From the NCBI GenBank assembly GCA_018398765.1, contig JAHBMJ010001872.1, positions 1 through 25,190 of the forward strand: 25,190 nt of DNA, read 5' to 3'. Shown here in pieces: positions 1-11,271 of this stretch; the first letter of the stretch is position 1; every line of letters starts with the position of its first letter. Made by a program: the position numbers and the translations under genes. The notes under the pieces were generated by a model. The model did not search any database, was not told the DNA's origin, and worked only from the letters and a program-made list of their open reading frames with translations. Origin of the DNA: Chromera velia. Lineage: Eukaryota; Sar; Chromeraceae.

Positions 1-341
1 ATCTGGGTGGGTCCTTCCCCTTTTGTTTAAACGGGGGGGGGGGGGGCGGTTTACTGGTTCGGTGTTTGTCTCTACGCTATGTTCCTTTGGCATGCGTGTT
101 CATGACTGTCGATGTCGACACCTTTTCCTGTGTGTCCTTGTTGCATTTCTTTTCTGTTGTTCTTTTCTTTGGGTCTCTTTCTCCTTCCATTCCTGGTCGG
201 TCTCGTTTGGGAAGGAAAAACGATGCCTGTCACCCAAGACGGACCGACAATCTTGTTCTCTTCCAGAAGTGCTGCGTTGCGTGACCTGCTTTCTTTGCAT
301 CTCTGGCTCTCTTCGTCTCTGGTGCACTCTTGCATTTGCAG
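1..341 (+). other. Intron (3' part) of the SQD2-like gene
   Basis: No reading frame here resembles the missing N-terminal part of the glycosyltransferase. The stretch is pyrimidine-rich on the plus strand and ends in a TTGCAG acceptor at 341, just before the SGYANRF codons. It includes a 14-base G homopolymer at 33-46, a place where assembly errors are common. I read it as the 3' part of an intron whose donor lies upstream of the window. Confidence 0.6.
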
Positions 342-3300
342 CGGCTACGCGAACAGATTCCAGGAAATGCTGAAGCACCTCCGTCGATCGAGGGACAAGG
401 TTTCTGTTTTGACTGTCGACGCTCCTGAGGCAGACACACAGCCTGCCCCTGCCACGACTCAAACCGCTCCCTCAGACCCTTCGACGTCCGCGTGTTCCTG
501 TGCGAGGAGGGCAGAGGGTGAGGGTGAGACGGGAGAACGAGAGGGTGCGAAGGCAGAGGAGAAGACTCAGCAGAACGAGACGACTCAGGAGACCCTCACT
601 GGTCCCCCCCCTGAGGCCGCCGTGTCTGCCCCCGACCGCACGCCCCTTCCCCTTTCCGAGTCGGATGCCCCCGCAACATGGGAAGGCATTCCGGTGCACC
701 ACACCCCGGGGTTTGTGTTTCCCTTCTACAAACACATCAAGGTCTGCACGTGCGCCTTTCTCTTTTTTTTTTAGTCGAGATTAGAGAGGGCAATCAAATT
801 TTGAGAGAGCCTGTCTTGAAGTATATCTTCATGGGAAGGGAAGGGGGTGGTGCGTCTTGACTCTTTGAGAGAGGAGATGAGGAAAGAGGGGGCGTGTTTG
901 CATTTCTTTGCTTACTTTCTCGATTGTTGCCTCAGAGACAGCGAGGGGGCTGGTTCTACTGAGGGCTGCCATCTTTCTTCTAGCTCCGTTTTTCTCTCTG
1001 TACTTATTCGCCCATTGTATCCGTTCCTCCCCCTCTTTTCTCTTCTCGCATGTCGGCATGCTGCGTGAGTGCTTGCGTTGGTGCAGGTGAGTCTTGACCT
1101 TCCTCACCTTTTGGGTCTCCGTCTTTTGAAAAGAGAACGGCCAGACATCCTTCACGTCTCCTCTCCCGGAACTCTGGTCGTGACTGCGGCTCTCCTGTAT
1201 GCTCGGATGCTCAGGTGGGTGTGTCTCCTCCGTCTATCTTGTTTGTCTGTCTGTCTGTCTGCGTCTGTTAAGTGAAAACGATAATAGTCTGCTTGTCTGT
1301 CGGTTTTTGTTTCTATTCTTCAGTCAGCCTTTCTTTTTCGAACGTTTTCAAGAGCCATGCGCGTAGTCGGGCGCCCATGTACCATCCCTGCCTACACCCT
1401 GCCTTCCACGGATCTCGTTCTCCCTGATTGCACGCGCCCCCAAAGACCCAAAGACCGACCCTCTCTTCTCTTCTCTGAATTTCAGGGACCCTTCCTCCCA
1501 TGCACCCTCACTCCCTTTCTCTGATCCTCATGATGCAAAGAAAAGAAAGAAAGAAAGAAAGACAGCTGCCCCCTTACTTTCCTGTACGTTCTTTCTCGAA
1601 TGAAGTCACCGGCTCCCTGCCTCCCTCCCTCTCCGAAGAATGACCGGCAGGCAGGCAGATCGACTCAGCCAGCATCTCCAGATGGATGCTTTCTTTACAA
1701 AGACGCTCTGCATGCATGCATCATTACGTCTCTATATGATGAACAGAAAAAGCGTCAACTTCATCTGCCAAAAAAACGTGTAAGCCGTTTAAACCTCCGT
1801 GCAGGGACGTTGCATCTCCCGAGGTCGCACAGAAAGTGGCCAGAGCTGCGGGGCGTCGCGTGGGTCGTCTGGACGTCTCATGGAGAGACCGAGTCCTGAG
1901 GAGTGTCGGGAGGAAGAGGGGAATGAGGGGACTGCCTCTTGTCCTCTCCTATCATACTCACCTGCCTGTGTACGCACGGAATTACTTGGGGTCAGTCAGC
2001 TAGTCAGTCAGTCAGTCAGTTAGTCAGTCAGTCAGTCAGGATCCGTCTGGCTCTTCTTCGCGTGCAGACAGAGCTCTTGAGAGATCTCCAAGCCCCCTTT
2101 TTCCCCTTCTCCTCTCGTTTTTTTCTCCTGCTGTTCTGGAGAAACGTCTGGACGGACAGAAAAGAAGGGGTTGCTCTCCCTCTTCTCTCATGCAGTTCCT
2201 TCTGAGTTCCCCCTGTCGCTTTGTCGCTTCCCTCTGCCTGAGGCAGGTCTCTTGAAGTCTGAGCGACTGTTTCTTTCTTTCTTCGCCCTCTTTCTTGGTT
2301 GGCTGGTTGCTTTCGTGCTTTCATGCTTTGATGCTTTGATGCATGCAGATGGGTGCCTGGGGTCGAGTGGGCGTCGTGGGCTGTGATTCGGTCGATCCAT
2401 AACCTGGCAGACTTGACCCTGACCACCTCCCCTCAGCTGAAACAGCAACTCGTCGAGCGGGGAGTGAAGAGGGTCGATGTGTGGCAAAAGGGAGTCGACG
2501 TGGAGGTAGGTAGGGAAGCAGACAGATGGGATGGGAGAACAACGGGTTTACTCTTTTCTTTTGTTGCAAAGTTAACACCGTGCACTGCGGACCGTCTATC
2601 TGTGTTCCGAAGGGAAGGGGGTTTGTGCGATTTCTCTTGCGTGTGTCAACTGGACTCTTCAGTGCGGTGGCTGGCTTCTACCTTACAGACCTTTGTCTAA
2701 GTTTCACTGGCGTTGCGGTTCTCGGATTTTTTGTCTCCATTGTATATGCATTCCTCGTTTGCTTATTTGTCCTTTCTTCCTTCAGGTGTTCGATCCCCGT
2801 TTTAAGTCAGAAGCCATGAGGAGGAGACTCCTAGGTTTGAAGGAGGGAGAGGCTGAGGAAGGCCCTCTTCTTCTGTACGTCGGCAGACTCGGGGCAGAGA
2901 AGAGACTGAAGGAGCTGAAGGCCGTTCTGATGAATCTTCGAGAAAGCGGAGTGAAGGCGAGACTTGCCATTGTCGGCAAGGGCCCGCAAGGAGAGGAGTT
3001 GAGAGAATTCTTTGCTGACACACCCACCGTCTTCACGGGTCCTCTCAGTGGTCTGTCTGTCTGTCTGTCTGTCTGACGAAGAAGAAACATATAGTCTATC
3101 TGTCTGTCTGTCTGTGCTGTGGGGGGTGGTCTTTTTTTCTCTGTAGGGGGGGGTTCTTCTCTTCTCTTGTCTTCTCTCCTCCTCTACTCTTTTTCTTTTC
3201 TTTCTCCGTCGAAACGGGCGCTTTACTTACCTTTTTTTCTTTTCTTCGCTTCCTTGTTGTTTTCTGTCTTGGAAGACATGCCAACGCATGAGGACGCGTG

Positions 3301-3355
3301 TACCTACCTTCCTTCCTTCATTGTCCCTGTCTGTCCGTCGTGTTCTTTATTGTCC

Positions 3356-3400
<45 letters not shown>

Positions 3401-5393
3401 GTGTGTGTGTTTGTGTGTGTGGCTGCAGGACAAATGCTCTCTGAGGCCTTCGCCAGTGCGGACGTGTTTGTGATGCCCTCCGATTCGGAGACTCTTGGGT
3501 CAGTCGGTCTTTCTTTCTTTCTTTCTTTCAGGGAGGGGAGGGGGGGGGGGCGGTGGGGTTTCTGCTGTGCGTCTGTCTGTCTGTGTGTCTTCCGACCGAG
3601 CTTCCTTCCTTCGCCGCTCGCTCTTGTTTGTAGATATTCATTTTGGGAAGAATCGTCATACGGATCGATCCCCCGCTGTACTGTTTTTTCCTTCCTGCTT
3701 CTTCCGTTTAAACGTCTTTCTTGTTTTGCTCTCTTCAATGCGCGCTTCTTAAAATATCCCCCCCCCTTCCTCGTTCTCCCGGTCGCTTGATCTTGTCTGT
3801 CTGTCCGTGAGTGAAATTTTTCTTCCTTCCTTTGTTCCTTCCTTCCTTCAGTTTTGTTGTCCTCGAGTCGATGGCGTCTGGAGTTCCCGTTGTGGGTGTG
3901 AACGCTGGCGGGGTTCCTTCTCTGATCTCTAGTGGGACTACAGGGGTGATCGTGGAGGACCCAGACGACTTTGGGACCTTCACTGAAGAGGTCAGCCTGT
4001 CAGCCTGGAGCTAGAGAAAGGAAGAGGATGAATGAATGAATGAATGTGGTCTCGATCAGGAAGAGGAATGTGACTGTTTCCTTTCAATGTTCTCTGTGAC
4101 TTCTCGTCGCGTTTTTTTTTTTTTTTCTGCACGGGTGCGGGTGTGTCGAAGAGATTCGACTGGAGGGACACACACTCTCAAAACGCTCGAGCAATTGAGA
4201 GACACGTTTCTCGTGTTGCAGAAAGAAATTCGATCAGCTCGCGCACGGATCTCTCTCCTTTCTGCATCTGGGTATGTGTGAATTGTGTGTGTGCGTGTAT
4301 GCGAGAAAGAAAGTGAGAGAGAGAGAGAGAGAGAGCCTAGGTGTATGTGTGTGTGTGTGTGTGTGTGTATGTGCAGGTGAGGCGTCTCTGTGTGGACTCC
4401 GAGGGCCGTGCCAAAATGGCAATCGCAGCCCGAGAGGAGGCCGTGCGATGGGGGTGGGCAGCCTCCATGGAGAGACTCCGAACCGATCAGGTGCGTGGGT
4501 GGAGGGGTGGGGGGAATTATGTGTCGTTTTTTTCCTTCGATCGTAATCTCGCTCAATGGCTTTCGTTGTTTCTTTCTTTCCCCCTAGTCAGTCGTGCACC
4601 CCTTTTTTCTTTCCCTTCCCTTCGTTTCCTTGGCGTTCCCTTTGCTACAATGAATGAATGTCGCTCTGTTGCATGAATGCAGTACGACCAGGCGATCAGG
4701 AGCTTCGTTGCACGGAGGGCGAAGGGGTCCCTGAGGCTCCCCGCCCGCCTCCGTCTTCTGCGCTTGAAGGTCCGTTGGTCGTTTTTTCTTTGTTCTGTTT
4801 TTGAGTGGCTGAGGGAGACACAGCCAGGGAGAAAGGTGAAAGGGGAACAAAGGAAGAACTGAAGGAGCGTTAGGCGGGGAGGAGAGGAGGGGTTCGGAAT
4901 GTGTCTGCTTGCCTCCGTACCTTTCCACTGCCTTGTTTGCATGGATCGAGACAAATGGTGCCCATGAAACCCTAAGCTCCTGTCTGTGGTTTTGTCTCTG
5001 GGCTGGTTGCTCACCTGGAAGTGCTCCCTTTCTTTTGAACTTCTGTTCTACTTTCTGGACTTGAATTGAGTCCTTTCCATCCATCAATGGACTGACTGCC
5101 CCAGCAGTCAATGGGGTTAAAGTTCGAACTTTTTTCTCTTCATTCGTTTCTTCCATTCAATGCAGTTTTTCGCCCTCCTCAGCGGTCTCTCCCGCAAGAA
5201 AGAGTCTCCAGTGTCATCTACTGACACGCAGCAGCAACAGCAGGAGGAGCAGAAGGACGAAAAAACCCCGACTCCACAGAAGCAGCAAATTCAGGAGGAG
5301 GCTGACGCTGGTGCTGCCCTTTCGGTTGACAGAGAGCTTGCAGAGATCACCAAACAAATCGCACAGGCACGAGCTGCGGCAGCATCAGCCTAG
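342..5393 (+). CDS. SQD2: SQD2-like sulfoquinovosyltransferase (GT-B fold, GT4 family), 3' ten exons, 5' partial
   Basis: Exons I resolve: 342-741, 1087-1214, 1805-1990, 2349-2505, 2786-3050, 3429-3498, 3852-3990, 4377-4490, 4683-4769, 5166-5393 (TAG stop). Phases agree at every junction, giving 590 visible residues; the first base completes a codon begun upstream, so the N-terminus is missing. Seen: SGYANRF start of the N-domain, PDILHVSSPG (exon 2), SYHTHLPVY at 224-228 onward, WQKGVD (exon 4), YVGRLGAEKR at 321-330, and the retaining-GT acidic pair E399-x7-E407 in MPSDSETLGFVVLE, followed by SGVPVV and NAGG. This order and wording match plant and cyanobacterial-type SQD2, which moves sulfoquinovose from UDP-sulfoquinovose to diacylglycerol to make the plastid lipid SQDG. 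Unlike plant SQD2 it has an acidic/Pro-rich insert (residues ~29-111), a basic insert (~177-217) and a Gln/Glu-rich tail (~530-590). No transmembrane segment is evident in the visible part. Another GT4 lipid glycosyltransferase is possible but less likely. Any plastid-targeting leader would be outside the window. Confidence 0.87.
1991..2039 (+). repeat. (GTCA)n microsatellite starting at a splice donor
   Basis: About twelve units of GTCA with two interruptions (CTA, TTA). The first unit is the GT donor of the intron that follows exon 3 of the SQD2-like gene, so the array supplies many in-register GTCAGT copies downstream of the used donor. Confidence 0.9.
3051..3074 (+). repeat. (GTCT)n microsatellite starting at a splice donor
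   Basis: Six GTCT-like units begin exactly at the donor after exon 5 of the SQD2-like gene. A second GTCT cluster lies at about 3098-3114, inside the same intron. Confidence 0.88.
3359..3420 (+). repeat. Compound (CT)n-(GT)n microsatellite before an acceptor
   Basis: A run of CT dinucleotides passes into a GT-rich run that ends directly before the GGCTGCAG acceptor of exon 6. The CT part can serve as the polypyrimidine tract of this intron. Confidence 0.9.
4312..4372 (+). repeat. (GA)n and (GT)n microsatellites before an acceptor
   Basis: A GA run at about 4314-4335 is followed by a GT run at about 4347-4368, which leads straight into the ATGTGCAG acceptor of exon 8. There is no conventional polypyrimidine tract at this 3' splice site. 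Confidence 0.9.
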
Positions 5394-6600
5394 CAAGATG
5401 TTTCAACGATCGATCGACCGATCGATTGAGAGATTGCCCAGTTTTTAGCGAGACGCTGAGAGAGAGAGGGTGCAAACGGGAGTTCAAGAGAGAAAGGGGG
5501 AGGAAGCTCAGAGGAAACAGACTGACGTCGTGAGGCGGGAAAGAGAACAGCCGAGTGAAAAGAAAGAAAGCAGTTTGTAAGAGAGAAAGTATGAGTGGGT
5601 GATTGAAGAGGATTGATCTGACAGAGGAAGAGAAAGAAAGCCCTCCTTCCTTCCTTCCTTCCCTCCCTTCACAAAGTGAAAGAACAGAAAGACAGTCGAA
5701 GAAAACGAATGGATGGACGCAAACGGTAGGCGAAAGAGAAGAGAAGACGGAGATCTGTGAGGTGTCGATAAATGGATTTGTGCCAAGAGACAATTTTGAA
5801 GGAAGGACACAGAAAATAAAGAAAGAAATATTTGTCTGCCCATCTGTTCGTCCTTCCAGGTCTCTTGTTTTTGTGTGCTCGTCGTCGAATCGATTTTTTT
5901 AGTCGATCGATCGACAGCATGACTTTTTGTCAATTGCCTTTTTGTTTGTTTGTTTTGTTTTGTTTTGTTTGTTTCTGTTGGCAGGACCCCCCTTTCCATT
6001 CCTCTCCCGTTTTCTTCCTTCTTTCCTTGTACAGATCTACCCCCCCGTCTTTTTCAATCCGCCAGCCCTTGTGGCTCTTTCTTTCTTTCGGCATCTTGCG
6101 GTCATCCTCTCTCGGTCTTCTGCCATCCTCCTCCTCCTCGTTTGAGCTCGGGGACTCACTCGGTCAAGTATGCACTCTGTCCACTCACTCTTTCATTCAT
6201 TCATTCATTCATTCATTCATTCATTTATGCCTCCTTTGTTTGAAAGACAGAAAGAAATAAAAAGATAAAGAAAAGTCCGCCACGAGGCGGCCCGTACTTG
6301 CATGGACGTAGTGGACAGCCAGTAGAGCTCTGGAAGGTTCCTGTGCTCGTCCGTCTGTCTGTCTGTTCGTCTGCCCGTATCTCATGCACTCAATGCATTC
6401 ACAGCGTGCATCCGGAGGGCCTTTCTTCTTTTTCAAATCTTCCGTTTTGATTGACAACTTCCTGGATTAATTCCTCTGTCTGTCTGTCCCTTGTATGCCA
6501 TTCATTCCCTTTTCCTCCAACGGGTAGGGGAGGCAGATCGATCGAGGAAAGAGTCGTCCACCGATCGACACAAATGCATGCATGCATGCATTTTTATTAT
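5394..6600. other. 3' flank of the SQD2-like gene, simple-repeat-rich, no gene seen
   Basis: Long frames here on both strands are low-complexity products of TTTC, TTCC, TTTTG and ATTC repeats and are not convincing genes. Features seen: GATCGATCGACCGATCGAT just after the stop, an AATAAA at 5815-5820 that could be a poly(A) signal about 420 bases after the stop, a second at about 6256, an (ATTC)n array at about 6190-6224, GTCT clusters near 6351-6368 and 6475-6488, and a GCATGCATGCATGCATT run near 6576. The true transcript end cannot be placed from sequence alone. Confidence 0.55.
6190..6224 (+). repeat. (ATTC)n microsatellite
   Basis: About eight uninterrupted ATTC units. It lies in the flank between the SQD2-like gene and the transposon-rich block and has no visible coding role. 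Confidence 0.9.
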
Positions 6601-7900
6601 TTTCTTTCCAGGAAGATCCGCGGTGCAGGATTGTGCCATAAATCTGAAGCCGCGGTTCTATGTGCATAAATTGATGCGCAGAGCCCTTCGAATCAGGTTT
6701 CGATCTGCTAAAAACGTTGGAGGCTTTATTCGGATATGCAATAACTATAGTGCGATGATTCCGCTTTTCACTATAGTGACTATAGTCTTTCTAATACAGG
6801 ATGTTCAACTGTCTGTAAAACCATCCTTTGCTATTTACGAGGCTATTGAAACACCTCTGTTAAAACATTTATCTGTAGAAATCTGAGTTTGTATAAAGCG
6901 GCAAACCCAAAGCGGCAAAGCCAGGGGCAACCATGGCGGCAGCCATTGGCGGCAGATGCTGCGAGTCGATCGATCGTTTTCAGGCTTTGGCGTAGCTGCG
7001 AAGAGAGTAGACAAACAAGCAGGCAGCCTTACATTACCGTAGAAGGCTTCCAGCTCCCAACATAATAAGCTTCTTCTGCAACAGTCGGAGACGGCTTTAC
7101 GAACTTCTTGTTCCCCTAGTCTCTTGACGTAGTTGAGGCACCCGGAGTCGCCAGGTGTCCCCTCACTCCGGAACAAGCAGCGGATGCGCCGAAAGGACAA
7201 CCATAGAGCAAGCAGAGGAAGCAAAACACCCATAACGACCTTGGAGCTTCAACCGACTGAGGAAACACCTGTAAGCTGGGTCCTATATCCCACATAAATC
7301 CAGAACTATGGCAAACACGGCCATGCCCGTGACTTCGCATGCCTGGGGGTAGATGTCAGCCTTCTAGGTTTCCCCCTTCCTTGAAAGTTCCTTCAATGTC
7401 GACCAGACAAGCCGCACTCACGGCCACAGCCAGTTTTTGAGAAGGCAGTGCAGCTGTGTAGAAGAAGAAAATCGGAGGAGACAGCGAAAATCTGGGGGCA
7501 TGACCTGATGAAGGTCTTCTACCTGGGTCAGGACGGCAAGTCACACGTATGTACACGTCACGGAGCACTTCAGGATGGCTGTGATGGCGTGAGTTTCCCA
7601 GTATACGAACACCGGTCGAGGAAAAGTAAAGAGAATAAAGAAAAAGAGAAAAAAAGAGAGATGGGATAGAAGAAGGCGGGTAGCCTGGCTCCCCCCGGCC
7701 ATCTTTTAATCCTACAGACCAGCGTTTGAAGCCGACCTTTTCTCATAGTTCAGGACAAGCCCCTTTTGAGCCGCTGGGAGTCATTTGTGATGTTTTTGCT
7801 TGTGCTTTCTCCTTTGGGGGATCAAAGGCTGCCGAGCTTGTCTCTTACCAAACGTTGGAAGCCTCGAAGGCTAGGCCACTAGTCTAGGCAGACAACGATG
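6600..7900. other. Start of the gene-poor block, no recognisable gene
   Basis: Composition shifts towards A+T at about 6640-6890. One frame stays open to a stop at 6886 and encodes a hydrophobic stretch (IPLFTIVTIVFLIQDVQL) that I do not recognise. Three ACTATAGT-type palindromes lie between about 6746 and 6787. From 6896 the sequence is GC-richer with GCGGCAAA repeats. Other frames up to 7669 are short, overlap on both strands and match no family I know. Ancient transposon or pseudogene material is the best reading. Confidence 0.4.
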
Positions 7901-8215
7901 GCGTATGATGATGATGATGATGTATATAGCATAACTTGAACAAATTGAATTCAAATATTAACATATAATTAAATTAAATTAATACATTAAGTCAATTTTA
8001 AAAATATGTAATCTAATATTTTAATCTGGATTTTACTATACTACATAAATAAATCAATGAATGAATGGGTTGGGGTTAAAGCCGGTGAGCCACCGTGCTA
8101 GGCTCACTGCTAGCCACCATGTTTAATTCTCCATGACTCATCACTTAGGCTTTGGTTTACTTTGGTTAACCTAGCATCTTTGATATAACCTAGGCTGCAA
8201 AGGGCATTTCAAGGC
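7897..8215 (+). repeat. CTAG-rich dispersed repeat, left copy
   Basis: An ATG-trinucleotide run (about 7904-7924) is followed by about 140 bases of very AT-rich DNA, then a core at 8072-8091 (GGGGTTAAAGCCGGTGAGCC), then CTAG-rich sequence with AACCTAGGC and GGGCATTT near 8190-8212. The core matches, in inverted orientation and 19 of 20 bases, 17193-17212. The ATG run and later CTAG motifs recur in the same order there, which indicates two diverged copies of one repeat family. The class of element is unknown. Confidence 0.5.
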
Positions 8216-10940
8216 TTGCATTGCCTTGCAAAACTAAGTGGCCTCTTCGTTTTAGTCTAAAACTCGCCTGCCATGCAGACGAAACAAAACTTGGAGAACT
8301 CAGTTGAAGACAAAACCTGCACAGTACACAATAAAAACCACCCCTCCACCAGTCTTCTCCCCCATACAAGCGAAACGCTCAGCAACACCATTTATGGCAT
8401 TGCAGAACCTTTTGAGGGAGTAATAAAAGAAAAGAAAATGCTTCCTGTATTCGGACGTACGGAATTAATGGCACTTGGGACACTGTCAGGTGATTAAGAG
8501 AAATTCGCGTCCTCCACGTGTGTCCTCTGCAATTCGTAGGTGTCTTTCACACACATTTCTCTGTCCCTTTGCAAACACAATAACTGTGCACTTTTCCTTT
8601 CAAGCATTACTATACCCTAAATACATACCTCTGAATTTCCACTAAATATAACTTCATGGGTGGCTGAAGCGTGTTGAGGCTTCCAGAGCAACTGTTACAG
8701 ACATGCACAAGACAGCAGTGTAAGTCTTATAGAAATGGGGATGGCTGCGCTGTCTGTGCAAGCTTTACTCCAAGGGTTAGAGCCATAGCGTGAGCTGCTT
8801 CTGTTTCTGCTGCTTAGACTTGTGCAGCAGTTGCATTGCTTGGAAGGGAGGGTGCTGAGGGGGGAATTGATGTGGCAGAGCCTACTGAGGGGTCCTTGGC
8901 CTACCTGCCAGACTCAGTGCAACATTTGAGAGACCTCCCAGCGTTGGAGTAGCGGGGGGCTCGGCACCTTTCAGTCGTAATTAAAGGCGGATACTATCTT
9001 TTTGTTTCTTCGCTGCTCTTGGGATGGGAGCGGTCTTTCAGCTTCACCCTTTCTTCTGTGCTAGGAGGGGGTGGGGTACCAGCTATCTACTGGCTGGCGG
9101 CCCTTTTTTCTTCATTCCTCTGCAACGTTTGCTGGAGATGTTGTACAGTTTTTTGAAATTAGGGTTGGGCTGCGACTGTTCGTCTGTGGAGATAATCACT
9201 CCATAACTGTGGATCAATTATCCAGATGCGTGGAGGCCAATTTCATAAAAACTTTAAGGTGCACAGCACAGGGGACGTCTGAGGGGGGAGGAAATACTTT
9301 TTGAGCATGCTGTCAGACTGTAAATACTCGTACATGAAGACCTTCTTGGCCTGTACCGAGAAAAGAGTCCACAAACTCCTAGACTTTCTTGTAGTACACC
9401 AATCGATTATGCGAACAGAATCTCTCTAAAAGTTCTTGGGCACAACCTCAGAGAGCAATGAGACGGAACCGGGGGGGAAGTCTAAGGTTACATGGGTACA
9501 GCGCTGAGAACAGGGCTGTCATTGCCTTAGCAGCCTCCAGTGAAGCCATGCCGTCAACCTCGGTCATAAGCAACGCAACTTGAAACCCCCAGAGAAGCAA
9601 AATCTGGACGATTGTGCCAATCTTATGATCAGCAGCACTTTGCACGGTTGTTTCCCCTGTTCTCCTTTTGCGCTTTGCAGGGATCAAAGTTGTATTCGGC
9701 TGCATAGAGAGAGAACCACTCCCAAATGTCTCTCGATCTCCACATGTTTTTGTCAAACACTTCTACGTCTTGGGACCGCTCCAGAGGTCTGCCCCCAATC
9801 TCCCTCCATACTCACTCGAACTTGTGAGGGCCACTGCCCACAAACACAACATGCCCCAGCTTAAAGCAGGACTGACTTTCCCCACGAAGGAATCGCACTG
9901 GTGCTTACTCACACAGTGCCGCTGCGTACCATACCCACATACCGTTGTTGACTAGGGCTTTGTATGCTGAGTCAAGGAAGCGCCTGCAAAAGAATGTTCA
10001 CGTCAATTGAGCTAGTCGTGTTTAAGAAGAAACCCCTTTCTATCCTTTTATATCCCTTGATTTCTCTGTCAACATGCAACTGGGGATTCTTGACAGGAAA
10101 GAGATGCAGAAATAACAAAGCTGCACCTTGCAGCATGAGGGTAGGGGGAAAGTGAGATCCAAAGGCTTTGAAGGAGCATAGTAAGAGTGTGCGCAAAACT
10201 GTGTTACAAAGACGTTAGCGGAACGAGAAATTCAGAGCAGAGAAAGTGACCGAGAAGAAATCAGAAGCAGCAGCTTAAATTCACCCCGTCTCCATACTCA
10301 ACGGGGCGCCAAGCTCAGTCGCCCAGACAGATAAGGTCTCCATAGATGTCCCTCCCGGACTGCTGACGGAGAAGGAGAAGCATGCTGTAGGATCTGAGCT
10401 GCTGTCAGCGATAGAAAGCGGCGAGTCCGAGTTTCAGAGTTAAAGACGGAGGGTGCGTGCGGTATAAAGAAAGCAAAGAAAGGAGAGGGAGGAATGCGAA
10501 GGTTGGGAGAGGGGCGGACAGAAGCTGTTAAGAGAAGAGATTGATTGAGGGGGAAGGGAAAAAGAAATGAGGATGGATATCAAGGAATGAAGGAGAGAGA
10601 CTGTCAGCTAGAGAAGCATTCAATGCCCTGCAGAGTTGATCTGAGCCGATCAGCGTCCATCTACCCACCATTACATCTACCGTCTTGAAGTTCATACAAG
10701 AACTCAAAGGAGCAGACAGGCAGCTTTTTGATTGATTGATGGCCGTTGATGGCGTATGGAAGTGTTTGTGTACAGGGAAAGAAGGGGGTCAAAGGGGGTA
10801 GAGGTGCTGCAAGGCGAGTTGCTGAACTTTGGGAAGGGACGGGGGGAAGGGGTCTTTTGTCGCAAGGTCAATGTTGGCATTAATTCACTTTCGGTGTTTC
10901 CTTCTACCTAGCCTTCTACCAGCTATAAGGTCTCTCGGTA
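8216..10940. other. Intergenic block with fragmentary ORFs, no identified gene
   Basis: Composition is more balanced and less microsatellite-rich than the gene flanks. Frames of 60-100 codons occur, for example 8273-8497 plus (74 aa, ending in a stop) and 9448-9756 minus (102 aa, with a hydrophobic centre), but none carries a motif I can name. There are no clear donor and acceptor pairs. The stretch 10440-10620 is purine-rich. This is probably decayed mobile DNA or spacer. Confidence 0.4.
9071..9429 (+). pseudogene. Possible frameshifted fossil ORF of unknown family
   Basis: A 77-codon frame (9071-9304) of ordinary amino-acid composition ends in a G-rich stretch. The next frame, with an ATG at 9307, continues open for 40 codons to a TAA at 9427-9429. 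Both segments look less low-complexity than other frames nearby, so a single ancestral coding sequence broken by one frameshift is conceivable. No family was recognised, and chance ORFs remain a serious alternative. Confidence 0.2.
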
Positions 10941-10945
10941 GTATG

Positions 10946-11271
10946 TGTAAGGGGCATACGGGGCTCATAAGTAACAGTAGCTTCTGGAGGAGAGTACTCT
11001 AATGCTACTATAAGCTTTGTTAAAGTCTGTATAGTTCTAAGGGAGAAGTCAGTAAGTCTGTCAGTCAAACCTCAGGCGATGACTCTTAGAATTAGACCTA
11101 CTCTTATGCTTAATCGACTGATTGCATCACTGTGCATACTCATATATCGATCAGTGATTATACGCGCGCGCCCGCGAGCTATGCCATTCTCACGCAGGCC
11201 CAGCCCGAGCTAAGCAATGCTACTTCTAGTTAAGTGCCCCATAAGCCCAGACTTCCTAGCAACCCCTCACA
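10946..11271. repeat. LTR copy A of the old element
   Basis: It aligns end to end with 13576-13913. By hand count there are about 28 substitutions over 326 positions, of which about 25 are transitions. It contains an ATCACTG...CAGTGAT stem near 11126-11157. It lacks the 12-bp insertion present in copy B. Confidence 0.75.

Noticed and set aside
112-774. 220-aa plus-strand frame taken as a single gene with its own start
   Set aside because: Its first part is pyrimidine-rich intron sequence and its last codons lie beyond a donor; only 342-741 is exon.
4151-4220. An open segment ending in a GTTGCAG, which looked like an additional SQD2 exon between exons 7 and 8
   Set aside because: Joining 3990 directly to 4377 keeps phase and gives the same spacing as plant SQD2 between the PDD-like segment and AAREE; an added exon is not needed and has no homologous counterpart.
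3304-4556. Long minus-strand frames full of His-Thr and Arg-Glu repeats
   Set aside because: They are translations of GT, CT and TTTC microsatellites on the antisense side of a verified gene.
10946-11271. The 326-bp repeat as an independent MITE
   Set aside because: Each copy taken alone has no matching flanks, whereas the outermost flanks of the pair match at 4 of 5 bases, favouring an LTR pair.
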